A stretch of 64,000 bases of DNA from JADFOB01 sp046753625 (GTDB lineage Bacteria > Planctomycetota > Phycisphaerae > UBA1845). Made by a program: the position numbers and the translations under genes. Under the pieces are notes generated by a model. It saw only the letters and a program-made list of their open reading frames with translations, was not told the origin of the DNA and did no database searches. Shown here piece after piece: positions 34,404 to 45,072 of this stretch (position 1 is its first letter; each line of letters starts with the position of its first letter). Where the stretch lies: NCBI GenBank assembly GCA_046753625.1, contig JBHHUB010000001.1, positions 1 through 64,000 of the forward strand, given 5' to 3'.

Positions 34404-35507
34404 TCATGCCATGGCTTCGCGGTATAGGGTTTCATACGATTCGAGCGTTTGATCGAATCGCCATCGCGTTGCCACCTCGTGTTGGGCGTTGGTGCCGAGT
34501 CGGGTGCGCAAAGCCGCATCGGTGAAGAGACGCAACAGCGCTTGGGATAGTAGGTCGGGGTCATCGAACGGAACAAGCAGCCCCGTGCGCTCGTGCGTGA
34601 TGAGATCGCGACAGCCGGGAACGTCGGTCGTTACGATGGAACAGCCGCACGCCATGGCTTCAAGCAGCGCGTTGGGCAGTCCTTCCGTGCGCGAGGGGAA
34701 CGCGAATACCTCGGTGGATCGAAGCAAGGCCGTAACGTCGCTGCGCACGCCCAGGAAATGAACTTGATCCGTCAGCCTCAACGTCGCGGCGAGCCGCTCC
34801 AATGGGACGCGGTAGGCGCCTTCACCGGCCAGCAGAAGATGGGCATCCACGCGTTGGCGGAGGCGTTCGAGCGCCTTGAGCAACACGTCGAGCCCCTTGA
34901 CGACATCGAGGCGGCCGACCCAAAGGATCGTTCGGGCGTTTTGGGGGAGGCCCGCAGCGGGAAGAAGGGCCGCGTTCGGCGTGCGCGGAGCCGTACATCG
35001 CTTCGGATCGATTCCGCCACGAACCAGACGCAGCCGATGGGGGGGCAGGCAGGCACACGCCGCGAGATGCCGGACGACGGACGGGGCATTGCCAATCGTC
35101 AGACGGCACAGGTCGTGTGTAAAATGATCCGCGACCAAGTGCCATCGTCGTTGCACCTCGACGGTCTGAATCTCGCAGAAGATTCGATCTCGCGGAAACT
35201 TCGCCCACTTACCCGCAAGCCGCGCCGCCAGGTTGGCGTGAAACAAAAACGCATGCACCATCCGTGGCTTGCATCGCCGCAGGATTGCGGCCAGTCGCGG
35301 TATGACCCGAACGTCGAAGCCGCCACGGCCGTCGCAGGAGCGTACTTCGATCCCCGCCTCGCGCAGCGACCGGCCGACCGGTCCGGGCGGGTAGAGGCTT
35401 ACGACGACGGGATGAAACCCGCGCGCGCGCATGGCCGGCGCCAAACGCTGTAGATGAAGCGGCACACCGCCCACCTCAAGATCGGTGATCACATACAGAA
35501 TGGTCAT
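34404..35507 (-). CDS. GT4-family glycosyltransferase
   Basis: 367 residues from ATG 35507. GT-B fold: N-terminal ITDLEVGGVPLHLQRLA acceptor side, C-terminal donor side with TILWVGRLDVVKGLDVLL and the E-x7-E motif EGLPNALLEAMACG. Such enzymes use nucleotide sugars for envelope or capsule glycans; the sugar cannot be told. It lies 105 bp after the ABC permease gene on the same strand, but its function may be independent. Confidence 0.85.
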   Translation of the reverse strand: MTILYVITDLEVGGVPLHLQRLAPAMRARGFHPVVVSLYPPGPVGRSLREAGIEVRSCDGRGGFDVRVIPRLAAILRRCKPRMVHAFLFHANLAARLAGKWAKFPRDRIFCEIQTVEVQRRWHLVADHFTHDLCRLTIGNAPSVVRHLAACACLPPHRLRLVRGGIDPKRCTAPRTPNAALLPAAGLPQNARTILWVGRLDVVKGLDVLLKALERLRQRVDAHLLLAGEGAYRVPLERLAATLRLTDQVHFLGVRSDVTALLRSTEVFAFPSRTEGLPNALLEAMACGCSIVTTDVPGCRDLITHERTGLLVPFDDPDLLSQALLRLFTDAALRTRLGTNAQHEVATRWRFDQTLESYETLYREAMA

Positions 35508-35612
35508 AGCGTTTATCGCCACTGCCCCCGCTGGCCAGGGCCTGTCCCGCCTGCGTGCCGCAGGCTTCAATCCGTGCGGCCGTTCAAGCCCGTGGCTCGG
35601 GCCAAGTCCGGT

Positions 35613-36548
35613 TCAAAAATCGCGCCTGGAGAAACGCCACATTCCGAAGAGGATGACCGCCGCCTCGAAAAGCAAGGAGGATCCGATCGAGGCGAGCGGG
35701 CTTTTCTCAAGCTCCTGCTCTTCGATGGTACGTGCCTTGGCCATGTCGGCCACATCCTGATCGGAGAGCTTGCTTTGGGGAAACATGTCGGCGCTGGGGC
35801 CTACGCCGCCCCACCGAGCTACCAGGTATTCAATGTCCCCGGTTTTCGGCGGAATCCAACTCACCACCCGCACCGTATTGTAGAGCGTAGTTTGCTTCTT
35901 CAGGCTTTCCACCATTTCGAAGAATTGCGGCGCCTGGTGGACGAGAGCGAACACCGCCCACGCCGTTATGGACACCAAGACGGCCGCCACCGTGCTACGC
36001 GTTTGCACGCCCACGACCGCGGTCACGCAGTAGACATAGCTGAAGAGAAGGACGAGTCCGGGGATCGCCAACAAATAGCCCGGACACCAAACCCCCCAGC
36101 GCAACCCCATGGCCAAGAAGGTGCCGCCTACGAAGAAGATGCCTTGTACCGCGACGAAGACCATGCTCGCGAGGTACTTGTAGAAAAAGAGCCGCGATCG
36201 GCTGATCGGCTTGGATAGCAGCACGCCGATCACGCCGCCGTCGATCATCGAGGGAAACACGCCGGCGGTGGCGATGAGCATCAGGATGACGCCGACCCAA
36301 CCCAACAGGTTGCCGAACAACAAGTAAACGACGATCGCGGCTAACCGGGTGGGGCCTTGGTCGGCGAGGGGGTTGAATGCGCCGCTATCGGTTTTCCAGA
36401 TTCCAAAAATGAAACTGACCTGATTGCCCTCGAAGCCGACGCTCACCATCGCCAGAATCACGATGGCCGTGATCGCGATGAGCACCCAGAAGATCTTGCG
36501 ATCCAGGGATTCACGAAAACTGGCGACGACGATGGCCCAAAACTGCAT
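35613..36548 (-). CDS. ABC-2 type transporter permease
   Basis: 311 residues with about six membrane helices (for example IFWVLIAITAIVILAMVSVG near the N-terminus and the last at LASIGSSLLFEAAVILFGMW). A middle segment with GVIGVLLSKPISRSRLFFYKYL is typical of ABC-2 permeases. An extracytoplasmic loop follows the first helix. It lies 13 bp downstream of the ATPase gene, forming one exporter. Substrate unknown. Confidence 0.85.
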   Translation of the reverse strand: MQFWAIVVASFRESLDRKIFWVLIAITAIVILAMVSVGFEGNQVSFIFGIWKTDSGAFNPLADQGPTRLAAIVVYLLFGNLLGWVGVILMLIATAGVFPSMIDGGVIGVLLSKPISRSRLFFYKYLASMVFVAVQGIFFVGGTFLAMGLRWGVWCPGYLLAIPGLVLLFSYVYCVTAVVGVQTRSTVAAVLVSITAWAVFALVHQAPQFFEMVESLKKQTTLYNTVRVVSWIPPKTGDIEYLVARWGGVGPSADMFPQSKLSDQDVADMAKARTIEEQELEKSPLASIGSSLLFEAAVILFGMWRFSRRDF

Positions 36549-36561
36549 GGATTGCCGACTC

Positions 36562-37538
<977 letters not shown>

Positions 37539-37542
<4 letters not shown>

Positions 37543-38468
37543 CGATCTCCCTGGCGATTCATGACCTGATCCGCGATCTGTCCGGCGGTGTCATCCGGTG
37601 ACACATCGAGCCATTGTGCGGCTCGAAATCGCTTGAACCAGGTTCGCTGCGACTTGGCCAGTTGCCGGGTGTTGATTTTGATCAATTCCGTCGCTTCCGC
37701 AAGGGACAATTCGCCGTTGAGGTGGGCCATGAGTTCCGCATAGCCTACGGCCTTACGCGCCGTTTCGCTCAGTGGCATCGGTTCGGCCAGCAGCGAGCGA
37801 ACTTCATCGAGCAGGCCCGCTTGCATCATGCTTTTGACGCGTTGGTTGGTTCGGTGATTCTGATCCTCCAGTGTCCTTCGGATCCCGAGGATGGTGCAGG
37901 GATAGCGGGTGCGATCTCGGTCCCACTGCGATTGCAGGGTGCTGATGGGGGTTCCGGTCAGTTCGTAGACCTCGAGGGCTCGGACGATCCGGCGCAGGTC
38001 GTTGGGATGAATGCGCGAGGCGGCGGTTGGGTCGACCTGCTGCAAGCGTGCATGTAGGGCGTCGGAACCGTGATCGCGGGAGAATCGCCTCAGTCTGTCG
38101 CGCAGATCGGGATCGGCGCCGGGTCCGTCGAACAACCCTTCCGTCAGCGCCTTGATGTACAGGGCGGTGCCGCCGACCAGGTAAATCGGCTTGCCGAGTG
38201 CGGCGATTTGCTCGATGGCCCGCTCCGCCCGGGTGAGGTATTGGGCCACCGAGAAGTCGTCACACGGGTCCACGATGTCGAGCAGGTGGTGCGGAATCTC
38301 CCGGCGAGCCCGGGCCGAGGGCTTGGCGGTCCCGATATCCATTCGCCGGTAGATTTTCATCGAATCCAGACTGATGATGTGTCCGCCGGTTCGGCGCGCG
38401 AGTTCCCGTCCGAGCCCTCCTTTGCCGCAGCCGGTGCAGCCAATGATGAGTGTGAGATGAGGATTCAT
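37539..38468 (-). CDS. miaA: tRNA dimethylallyltransferase
   Basis: 309 residues from ATG 38468. MiaA puts a dimethylallyl group on A37 of UNN-reading tRNAs. Recognisable blocks: ISLDSMKIYRRMDIGTAKP, PHHLLDI, LVGGTALYIKAL and the C-terminal QLAKSQRTWFKRF. The P-loop reads G-C-T-G-C-G-K-G (10-17): the usual Thr/Ser after the Lys is Gly, and the DSxQxY motif has Lys for Gln. These may be lineage features rather than loss of function. Coupled to the ABC ATPase by ATGA. Confidence 0.9.
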
Positions 38469-38713
38469 GGTCCTGGGGCCGGAGCCGTTCGCCCTGGAAT
38501 TCAGGCCTGGGATTCTACGCGTTCGCAACGGCGGGCTGCTGCCCTACATCGGTGGCACGGCGCCGGGCATTGCCATGTCGGTGCGCTCCCGGTACAAAAG
38601 GCGTTCGCTGGCCGAGCCTGCGGGATTCGCCCGGCGCGTATCCTCCGGCGCTTTGCTCAATCGGACCGTCACGTCGGCCGATAATCAAAGGGTGATTATC
38701 TGGGAGCGTAGAC

Positions 38714-40939
38714 TTGCCGCAAGTTGGTTCCACGGCTTTGAAACAGGCTCTCGCGCTGCTCATGCTCTCCATCACCTGGGGGGGCCATCAGCAGGAACCG
38801 CCCACCACCGAGGAGGTGGCCGAGTCCCCCAACCTCAGCCTGTTTGAAGACGGCCTGCTGGATCCCGAATCTCGTGAAGTGGATCGGCGGCGTTGGGCCA
38901 AGGTGTTGCTTGGCTATGACTCTGATGCGGCACGTGCAACGGTCGTACGCCTTCTCGGCTTGAGCAATCGGCCCGAAGTACAACTGGCTTTGGTTAAGGA
39001 GGTCGCCGACCGCGCCCGCAAGCATCCGGAGCAGCTCCATCTCGCGTTGGTCGATCCGCTCGTCATCCTTCTGGGCAGCGAGCATCCGGACCTGCGTACC
39101 GCGGCCGCCCAAGCCCTGGCGGCGTCCGATGAAGAATCGGTCACGAAGAGGCTCGGCACGCTGGCCCAGAACGCGGACGCGCCCCTCGTGCAGCGTCTTG
39201 CCGCCATAGACGCCCTGGCTCCGAACATTCACCGGCGCATCGTACTGGTCGAATTGATCGCGGCCATCGACGATCCCTCCCCGGAGATTCGCGATCGGGT
39301 CGCCGCAGCCCTCGCCCCCGCCGCTCGAGAGGACTTGGGTGACGATCCGCGCGCCTGGCATGAGTGGTGGAGCCATCAAAACGGGCTTAGCGATGAAAAG
39401 CGGCTGGCCGAGCAGTTTCGCACCAACCGCATGCGGTTGGAAGACTTGCGATCGGAGTTCGAGGCGTACCGCAAGCGTGTGCAGCAACGCCAGGAGGCGA
39501 CCGCGCAGCGGATGCGCGAGTTTCAGCGTGAAATCGCCCGCTCGCTGGACGCGGGGCGGCTCAAGGAGGCCTTGGTACGCTGGCTTGGTGATCCGGTTCC
39601 GCAGGTTGCGCTGACCGCCTTGGGTATCATCAAAGCGCAGATGGCGGATGAGGGCGTTCGGCCCGAAGGCGACGTACTCTCGGCGCTGCTGCAATTGCTT
39701 CACCAGGGCTCCCCAAACGCGCGCCGGGAAGTCCTGTTGATCGTTCAAAACGTTAGCGAGGCGAAGGTGGTCGAGGAGGTTCTCAAGCAACTGGAGGTCG
39801 AGCAGGACGTCGAAACCCGGCTCGCCATTCTCAAAGCGATCGGCGCGTTGAACCGGGTTGAGGCGATCGAGAAGCTGGTTGCGGAGATTCAATCCGCGCA
39901 GACCCCGGTGGTTTGCGTTCGGGAAGCGGCGCTCGCGTTGGGCCACCTGGCCGCTCAGATCGATCCGCCGCTGAGTGATTCCGTCGCCGTTGTGGCGCTC
40001 AAGTCGCGCTACGCCGGTACGCCGGTGGATGACGTGCCTTTGCGCGCCGCGCTGTTGACCGCGATGGCCGGTGTCGGCGATGCCAAGTGTGCGCCGGAAT
40101 TCCTCGATGCGGTCGAGTTCGACGAGCCGAGCATCGTGAAGCCGGCCATCTACGGGATGCAGCGCATTGGATACGTGACCAAACTCGCGAGACTGCGCGA
40201 CCTTACCGCCCATCCCGATCCGTTGGTCCGCCTTTCCGCGATTGAGGCGGTCAGCCGGCTTGGTCATGAGACGGCGGACTTGGAGTGCCTGTTGGCACGG
40301 CTCAATCCGGTCAACGAGGAAAACGAGCTGGCCCGAGATGCCGCGTGGCGGGCGGTGCTCGATCTTATGAAGGACAAGTCGCACGCCGATCAACTCGCCC
40401 TGGCCGACCGCCTTCGCGAGATACCCGGCCGGGAAGTCGAGTATCTGGAACTGCTCGCCTCGTCTATCGACCCGAAGGCGTCGCAGGGGCAGCCCTTGCA
40501 GACGGTCTTGACCCGGCTTTCCAGCCTGCTGATGGCCGGCAACGATTACGTTCAGGCGGCCGATCACCTGAGGCAGCTCTACCAGTTGCGGTCTGCGTCC
40601 GGCGCCGACGATTTGATGGATGGCGGGGTTACCTGGCTCGATGCCTCGCTACGCGGCTATCCACGAACCGATCCGACCACCGCGCTGTCCAGCATGTTGA
40701 ACGCCGAGCCCGAGGCGGCGGCCGTAGAACGGATCATCGCAACCCTACGATCGCACTTGGCTTCAAAAGCGGTGCGGAAAGACTTGGACCGGCTGGTGCC
40801 GCTGGTGGAGGCGATCCGGAGCGTCAGAATCGAAGCACCGCCGCAGTTGTGGTCGGCGTTTGTTAATGAGCTGGACGAGTTGGCCTCCTTGCGCAATGAG
40901 CCGCCTCCCGGTGCCGAGGCATCCACAGACGGGAACTGA
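38714..40939 (+). CDS. HEAT-repeat protein
   Basis: 741 residues from TTG 38714 (GGAG at 38703-38706). A short hydrophobic N-terminus (ALKQALALLMLSITWGG) may be a signal peptide. The rest is repeated helical pairs such as EVQLALVKEVADRARKHP, DLRTAAAQALAAS, PEIRDRVAAALAPAA and PLVRLSAIEAVSRLG, typical of HEAT/PBS-lyase repeats, with a charged coiled segment at about 225-280. Such scaffolds bind proteins; partners are unknown. Divergent from miaA across 245 bp. Confidence 0.8.
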   Translation: MPQVGSTALKQALALLMLSITWGGHQQEPPTTEEVAESPNLSLFEDGLLDPESREVDRRRWAKVLLGYDSDAARATVVRLLGLSNRPEVQLALVKEVADRARKHPEQLHLALVDPLVILLGSEHPDLRTAAAQALAASDEESVTKRLGTLAQNADAPLVQRLAAIDALAPNIHRRIVLVELIAAIDDPSPEIRDRVAAALAPAAREDLGDDPRAWHEWWSHQNGLSDEKRLAEQFRTNRMRLEDLRSEFEAYRKRVQQRQEATAQRMREFQREIARSLDAGRLKEALVRWLGDPVPQVALTALGIIKAQMADEGVRPEGDVLSALLQLLHQGSPNARREVLLIVQNVSEAKVVEEVLKQLEVEQDVETRLAILKAIGALNRVEAIEKLVAEIQSAQTPVVCVREAALALGHLAAQIDPPLSDSVAVVALKSRYAGTPVDDVPLRAALLTAMAGVGDAKCAPEFLDAVEFDEPSIVKPAIYGMQRIGYVTKLARLRDLTAHPDPLVRLSAIEAVSRLGHETADLECLLARLNPVNEENELARDAAWRAVLDLMKDKSHADQLALADRLREIPGREVEYLELLASSIDPKASQGQPLQTVLTRLSSLLMAGNDYVQAADHLRQLYQLRSASGADDLMDGGVTWLDASLRGYPRTDPTTALSSMLNAEPEAAAVERIIATLRSHLASKAVRKDLDRLVPLVEAIRSVRIEAPPQLWSAFVNELDELASLRNEPPPGAEASTDGN

Positions 40940-41020
40940 TTGCGGCGATACGGATAACCCGATCGCGTCTTGGTGAGCCTCAAGCCCCTGGTTGGGGCAG
41001 GTTCTGGGGATGGGCTCGGG

Positions 41021-42259
41021 TCAATCTTGACGGGTCTGAGGGACCGGCTCGGCGTAGCGAGCCAGTTCGTAATCGTCTCCGCAGGCCCTCCAGAAGTATA
41101 CCGGAAGCGTTGTCGCTTGGGCCATAAAGCGTGCCGTTCGCTCCGCGGCCGTGGTGGACATGTTGGCAACGATTACCGCATCGGCGGCGGTGGGATCGGT
41201 GCCTCGCCCGTACCGATCAAGAACTTCCTTCACGCTGTGCACGGGGACGCCGCGATAGCAGCGATCCAACGCGGTGAACCGATCGTCGGCGACGGCCACG
41301 ACGTCGATGCCGGCCTGCCCACAGCCTCGATGAAACGCGTAGACGTTCTTGCCTAGATCGGCGAACACGACGCGGCTGATGCCCTCTTCCGCAAGTTGGC
41401 TCATGGCCGATTCCATGGCACCCCACCGAAAGAAAAACTCCAGCGCCGCCGCGTCAAGCCGAAAGCCAGCATACTCTTTGCGTTCCGAAGATTCGAGCGC
41501 GGATGCCTCGGACACGCCTTGTTCGTATTCTTTCACGTGGCCGCGTGCGACAGCCAGCCAGCGGTAGCGCTGCAAGGTGTCGTCGCGGTAGATGCGCAGA
41601 TAGTCGTCGGGCAAGTATCGGGCGGCAACGCGCAGGTTGTTGCGTACGTCCAGACACGTGGTTCGCTCCGGCTTGCGCGCTTGCGGGCTCTTCTCGTGCC
41701 GGACCGAGAGATCGGGAAACACGCCGATCTTCCATCCCGCCGCGACCAGTCGGAAGGCCAGATCGTATTCTTCGGCTTGCATGAAAAAGCGTTTGTCCAA
41801 GCCGCCGACATCGCGCAGCGCCTCAAGCCGCAGGCCCACGCCGCACCCGACGAACACCCCCGGCAGCGCCGCGCCTTCATGCTGACCGTCGGGCAGAATC
41901 ACGTCGAACCCGGCCGCTGCGAGGCGGCGATCCGCTCGGAAGTGTTGGATCATCTTGGCGATGCTGCCCGCTAGAGGGTGCGAATCGTCATCGAGAAAGA
42001 CGACGTATTGCCCCCGCGCAACGTCTACGCCATACGCTTTCGCACAGCTTCCTTCGTTAGTATCCAGCGGGATCACCTGATCGGCGAGCGCGGTGGCGAG
42101 ATTTCGGGTACCGTCAGTCGAAGCGTTGTCGACCACAACGATCTCGAACAAATCCCGCGGCGGTCCGCAGTGCACTACTGCGGCTAACGTGCGCTTGACC
42201 TCATCGTGGCGATTGTGGGTTGCCAGTACAAAACTAACCAGCAGCTCCGGTCTCAGCAT
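41021..42259 (-). CDS. GT2 glycosyltransferase with C-terminal Rossmann-like domain
   Basis: 412 residues. Residues 1-230 are a GT-A glycosyltransferase (SFVLATHNRHDEVKRTL, VVVDNASTDGT, YVVFLDDDSHPL, GLDKRFFMQAEEYDLAFRL). After a linker, about 290-390 resembles a CoA-binding/PglD-type Rossmann unit (VVFADLGKNVYAFHRGCGQAG, VVAVADDRF, DAVIVANMS). The fusion suggests a sugar-transfer enzyme with an added nucleotide-binding or sensing part. It is divergent from nadD across 245 bp. Confidence 0.8.
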   Translation of the reverse strand: MLRPELLVSFVLATHNRHDEVKRTLAAVVHCGPPRDLFEIVVVDNASTDGTRNLATALADQVIPLDTNEGSCAKAYGVDVARGQYVVFLDDDSHPLAGSIAKMIQHFRADRRLAAAGFDVILPDGQHEGAALPGVFVGCGVGLRLEALRDVGGLDKRFFMQAEEYDLAFRLVAAGWKIGVFPDLSVRHEKSPQARKPERTTCLDVRNNLRVAARYLPDDYLRIYRDDTLQRYRWLAVARGHVKEYEQGVSEASALESSERKEYAGFRLDAAALEFFFRWGAMESAMSQLAEEGISRVVFADLGKNVYAFHRGCGQAGIDVVAVADDRFTALDRCYRGVPVHSVKEVLDRYGRGTDPTAADAVIVANMSTTAAERTARFMAQATTLPVYFWRACGDDYELARYAEPVPQTRQD

Positions 42260-42504
42260 GACGCCTCCCCCTATTGCAAGGCTCTCGAACCGTACAACGC
42301 CGCCTCACCCATACGTCAGCCTAAATCAGGACCGGCACCGCAACGACGTTTCAGGCGAGATACCCGGCGGCGTTTCGGGTTGTGCAGCGCTCCACGCGAT
42401 GGATATCGGCATTCTCGCGTTCGCCCTGTACGCCGGGTGTCGACAGCCGCGATTGACGCCCTGCAGCCGCTTTCCTAGGATGCTGTGGAAGAGGCGGAGA
42501 ACCC

Positions 42505-43155
42505 ATGCCCCCGATCATCAACCGGCCTATCGGTACCCCCAAACCCATCGCGCTGTTCGGTGGGAGTTTCAACCCCATCCACAATGGCCACCTGAGCATA
42601 GCTCGCGCCGTGGCAGCGCGCGTGGGCGTGGATCGCGTCGTTTTGCTGCCCAGCCAGTCGCCGCCGCACAAGTCCGCCGGGTCGCTGGTGGACGCCGCGC
42701 ATCGGTTGGCGATGATCCAACTGGCTGTGGAGGACGATCCGATTTGTTCCGTCCACGAGTGGGATCTCGACCGTGCCGGGCCGACGTACACGATCGAAAC
42801 CGTGGACCATTTCCGCCGCGAACTGGGCGAGCAAAGGGAAATCTGTTGGATCATCGGGGCGGATTCGCTGGCCGAATTGCACCTCTGGCATCGCGTCGCC
42901 GAGTTGGTGGATCGTTGCCGGTTTCTTACTGCCGCCCGGCCAGGAAGCGAGGTGCTCGATTGGGAGCCGCTTGCTTCGTTGCTGTCTCCGCCCCAGCTCG
43001 AAAAGCTCAAGTCCGGCGTGCTGGAAACCCCCATGGTAGACATTTCGGCCACCGAGATTCGTCGCCGGGTCGCCGCGGGCGCGTCGCTCGAAGGGTTGGT
43101 TCCGCCGGGCGTCGCCGCGTACATAGCCGATCATGGGCTGTATGCCGGTGGGTAG
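42505..43155 (+). CDS. nadD: nicotinate-nucleotide adenylyltransferase
   Basis: 216 residues. Nucleotidyltransferase motif GGSFNPIHNGH at 19-29, PPHK, WIIGADSLAELHLWH and the ISATEIRRR motif are all present. NadD joins ATP and nicotinate mononucleotide in NAD synthesis. A miniature transposon lies 17 bp after the stop. Confidence 0.93.
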   Translation: MPPIINRPIGTPKPIALFGGSFNPIHNGHLSIARAVAARVGVDRVVLLPSQSPPHKSAGSLVDAAHRLAMIQLAVEDDPICSVHEWDLDRAGPTYTIETVDHFRRELGEQREICWIIGADSLAELHLWHRVAELVDRCRFLTAARPGSEVLDWEPLASLLSPPQLEKLKSGVLETPMVDISATEIRRRVAAGASLEGLVPPGVAAYIADHGLYAGG

Positions 43156-43164
43156 TGCTGCGAA

Positions 43165-43324
43165 GAAAAGTTGTAACCGTTCACAGGGTGGAATCGGCTT
43201 TAGCGCTCCCCAAACGGCATTGTGAGGGGCACGTCGTCCCCGTTTCGACCGCCTTTCTGTACCGACCATCACGAAAACCACTTATTCTATAGGGTCTTGA
43301 CCCCGTGAACGGTTACGAAAAGTT
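43165..43324. mobile_element. 144-bp miniature transposon (IS66-like ends) with 8-bp target duplications
   Basis: Inverted ends GTAACCGTTCACAGGGT (43173-43189) and, on the opposite strand, GTAACCGTTCACGGGGT (43300-43316) match at 16 of 17 positions. Immediately outside, GAAAAGTT occurs at 43165-43172 and again at 43317-43324, a perfect 8-bp direct repeat. GTAA-type ends and 8-bp duplications are marks of the IS66 family. The 110-bp interior has no coding capacity, so this is a non-autonomous element. Confidence 0.8.
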
Positions 43325-43399
43325 TGTTCTGCGGGGTTGGCGCGGCCATTTGTAGCCCGGCCGCCGTCGGCTGAGCGGTTGCATCAGGGAGCGAACGGA

Positions 43400-43753
43400 T
43401 TGACGCCACGCGATGACCGTCAAGACCTGTTTTGCCTGCACTGTGGGTACAACCTTCGGGGACTGTCCGGTGATCCGCGGCGATGTCCGGAGTGCGGCCG
43501 CCAGAGCGCGGTTGCGGACATGCTCATTCCCGCGGATCAAATCCGTAAGGCGTTGCGCCGGCTCGAAACCGGCCCGGCGCTCGCGACGAGCGTAGTGTTG
43601 ATTTCTTTGTGCTTTCTGGCCATGCGGTGGGTCGCCGAGCGAGCCAAGCGGGCGATCGCCCCGATTCAACGAGCTCGCGCGGCGGCGATGGTCCGCGAAC
43701 ATAGGATTACAGGAACGCCAGAAGTGCGAGCCGGTGGGGTGCCTGAAGATTGA
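43400..43753 (+). CDS. zinc-ribbon membrane protein
   Basis: 117 residues from TTG 43400 with AGGGAG 8 bases upstream. An N-terminal zinc ribbon (FCLHCGYNLRGLSGDPRRCPECGR, four Cys as two CxxC pairs) is followed by one hydrophobic helix (ALATSVVLISLCFLAMRW) and a basic tail. Small proteins with this ribbon are frequent in Planctomycetota and their function is unknown. The start codon lies about 80 bp past the miniature transposon, whose insertion may have replaced the native promoter. Confidence 0.7.
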   Translation: MTPRDDRQDLFCLHCGYNLRGLSGDPRRCPECGRQSAVADMLIPADQIRKALRRLETGPALATSVVLISLCFLAMRWVAERAKRAIAPIQRARAAAMVREHRITGTPEVRAGGVPED

Positions 43754-43806
43754 ACGTCGAAAGTCCTGGGTGACGTTGTGCCTTGAGGGTCAGCACGTCG
43801 CAACGA

Positions 43807-45072
43807 CTATTCGTACAGCGGGAACTGCGCGCAGAGCGATTTCACTTCGTTGCCGACCTGCTCGATCACGTTCGCGTCTCCCTGTGATCGCAAGACACGG
43901 TCGATCAGCTCCGCGATCGCACCCATTTGGGCTTCCCTCATACCGCGCGTTGTGACGGCCGGGGTGCCGAGTCGCAGGCCGCTGGTCTGCGTGGGCTTGC
44001 GCTCGTCGAACGGGATCATGTTCTTGTTGGTGACGATGCCGGATTGAACGAGCCAGGTCTCCGCTTGCGCTCCGGTGACGTCCGGATAGGCCGGGCGAAG
44101 GTCGAGGAGCATCAAATGATTGTCCGTGCCGCCGGAGACCAACCGGTTGCCTTGTTCGGCCAGCGCCGCGGCCAGCGCGCCGGCGTTGGCGATGATCTGA
44201 CGCTGATAGTCGGCGAACTCCCGCGTGAGGGCCTCGCCAAAGGCCACGGCCTTGCCCGCTATGGCATGCATCAGCGGGCCGCCTTGCGTGCCCGGGAAGA
44301 TGCGGGAGTTGATCTTCTTGCCCCATTCCTCTTTGCACATGATGAGTCCGCCGCGCGGGCCGCGTAAGGTTTTGTGCGTGGTGCTGGTCACGAATGCGGC
44401 CGTGGGGACGGGGCTGGGATGCAACTCCGTGGCGACCAGACCGGCGATGTGGGCGATGTCGGCCATGTGCAGCGCGCCGACCTCATCGGCGATGGCGGAA
44501 AAGCGATCGAAATCAATGGTGCGCGGATAGGCGGACGCCCCGGAGATGATGAGCTTGGGGCGGTGTTCCTTGGCGAGTCGCTCGATTTCATCGTAGTCAA
44601 ACTGCTCGGTCTCCCGATTCACACCGTAGGACACGATTTTGTAGAGCAGCCCGCTGACGTTGACCTTCAGCCCGTGCGAAAGGTGGCCGCCGTGCGCCAG
44701 GTCGAGCGAGAGAATCGTATCGCCCGGCTCAAGCGCCGCCAGATAGACGGCCGTGTTGGCGTTGGCCCCAGAATGCGGCTGCACGTTGCAGCACTCGCAC
44801 CCGAACAACTTGGTCAGCCGATCTCGGGCCAGATTCTCGATGGTGTCCATGTTTGCGCAGCCGCCGTAATAGCGCTTGCCCGGATAACCTTCGGCGTACT
44901 TGTTGGTGAACACCGAGCCGACGGCTTCCAACACGGCCTGCGACACGTGGTTTTCCGAGGCGATAAGCTCGATGGTGTTCTGCTGACGATCGACCTCGGC
45001 CAGCATGGCGGGTAGGATTTCCGGGTCGGTTTCCGCGATGGCTTCAAACGCGGCGCGTGTCGCGATGCTCAT
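43807..45072 (-). CDS. glyA: serine hydroxymethyltransferase
   Basis: PLP enzyme of 421 residues interconverting serine and glycine with tetrahydrofolate. Motifs: IASENHVSQAVLEA, the EGYPGKRYYGGC active-site loop, HGGHLSHG, and the PLP-Lys motif TTHKTLRGPRGG (Lys 234). Length is normal. No glycine riboswitch is visible upstream. On the same strand as the AhpD-like gene but 380 bp downstream of it. Confidence 0.96.
   Translation of the reverse strand: MSIATRAAFEAIAETDPEILPAMLAEVDRQQNTIELIASENHVSQAVLEAVGSVFTNKYAEGYPGKRYYGGCANMDTIENLARDRLTKLFGCECCNVQPHSGANANTAVYLAALEPGDTILSLDLAHGGHLSHGLKVNVSGLLYKIVSYGVNRETEQFDYDEIERLAKEHRPKLIISGASAYPRTIDFDRFSAIADEVGALHMADIAHIAGLVATELHPSPVPTAAFVTSTTHKTLRGPRGGLIMCKEEWGKKINSRIFPGTQGGPLMHAIAGKAVAFGEALTREFADYQRQIIANAGALAAALAEQGNRLVSGGTDNHLMLLDLRPAYPDVTGAQAETWLVQSGIVTNKNMIPFDERKPTQTSGLRLGTPAVTTRGMREAQMGAIAELIDRVLRSQGDANVIEQVGNEVKSLCAQFPLYE

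Noticed and set aside
38696..40567. 623-codon open frame antisense to the HEAT-repeat gene
   Set aside because: Its composition is Arg/Gln/His-rich with no fold pattern; it mirrors the GC-rich codon positions of the plus-strand gene, which has clear HEAT repeats and a ribosome site.
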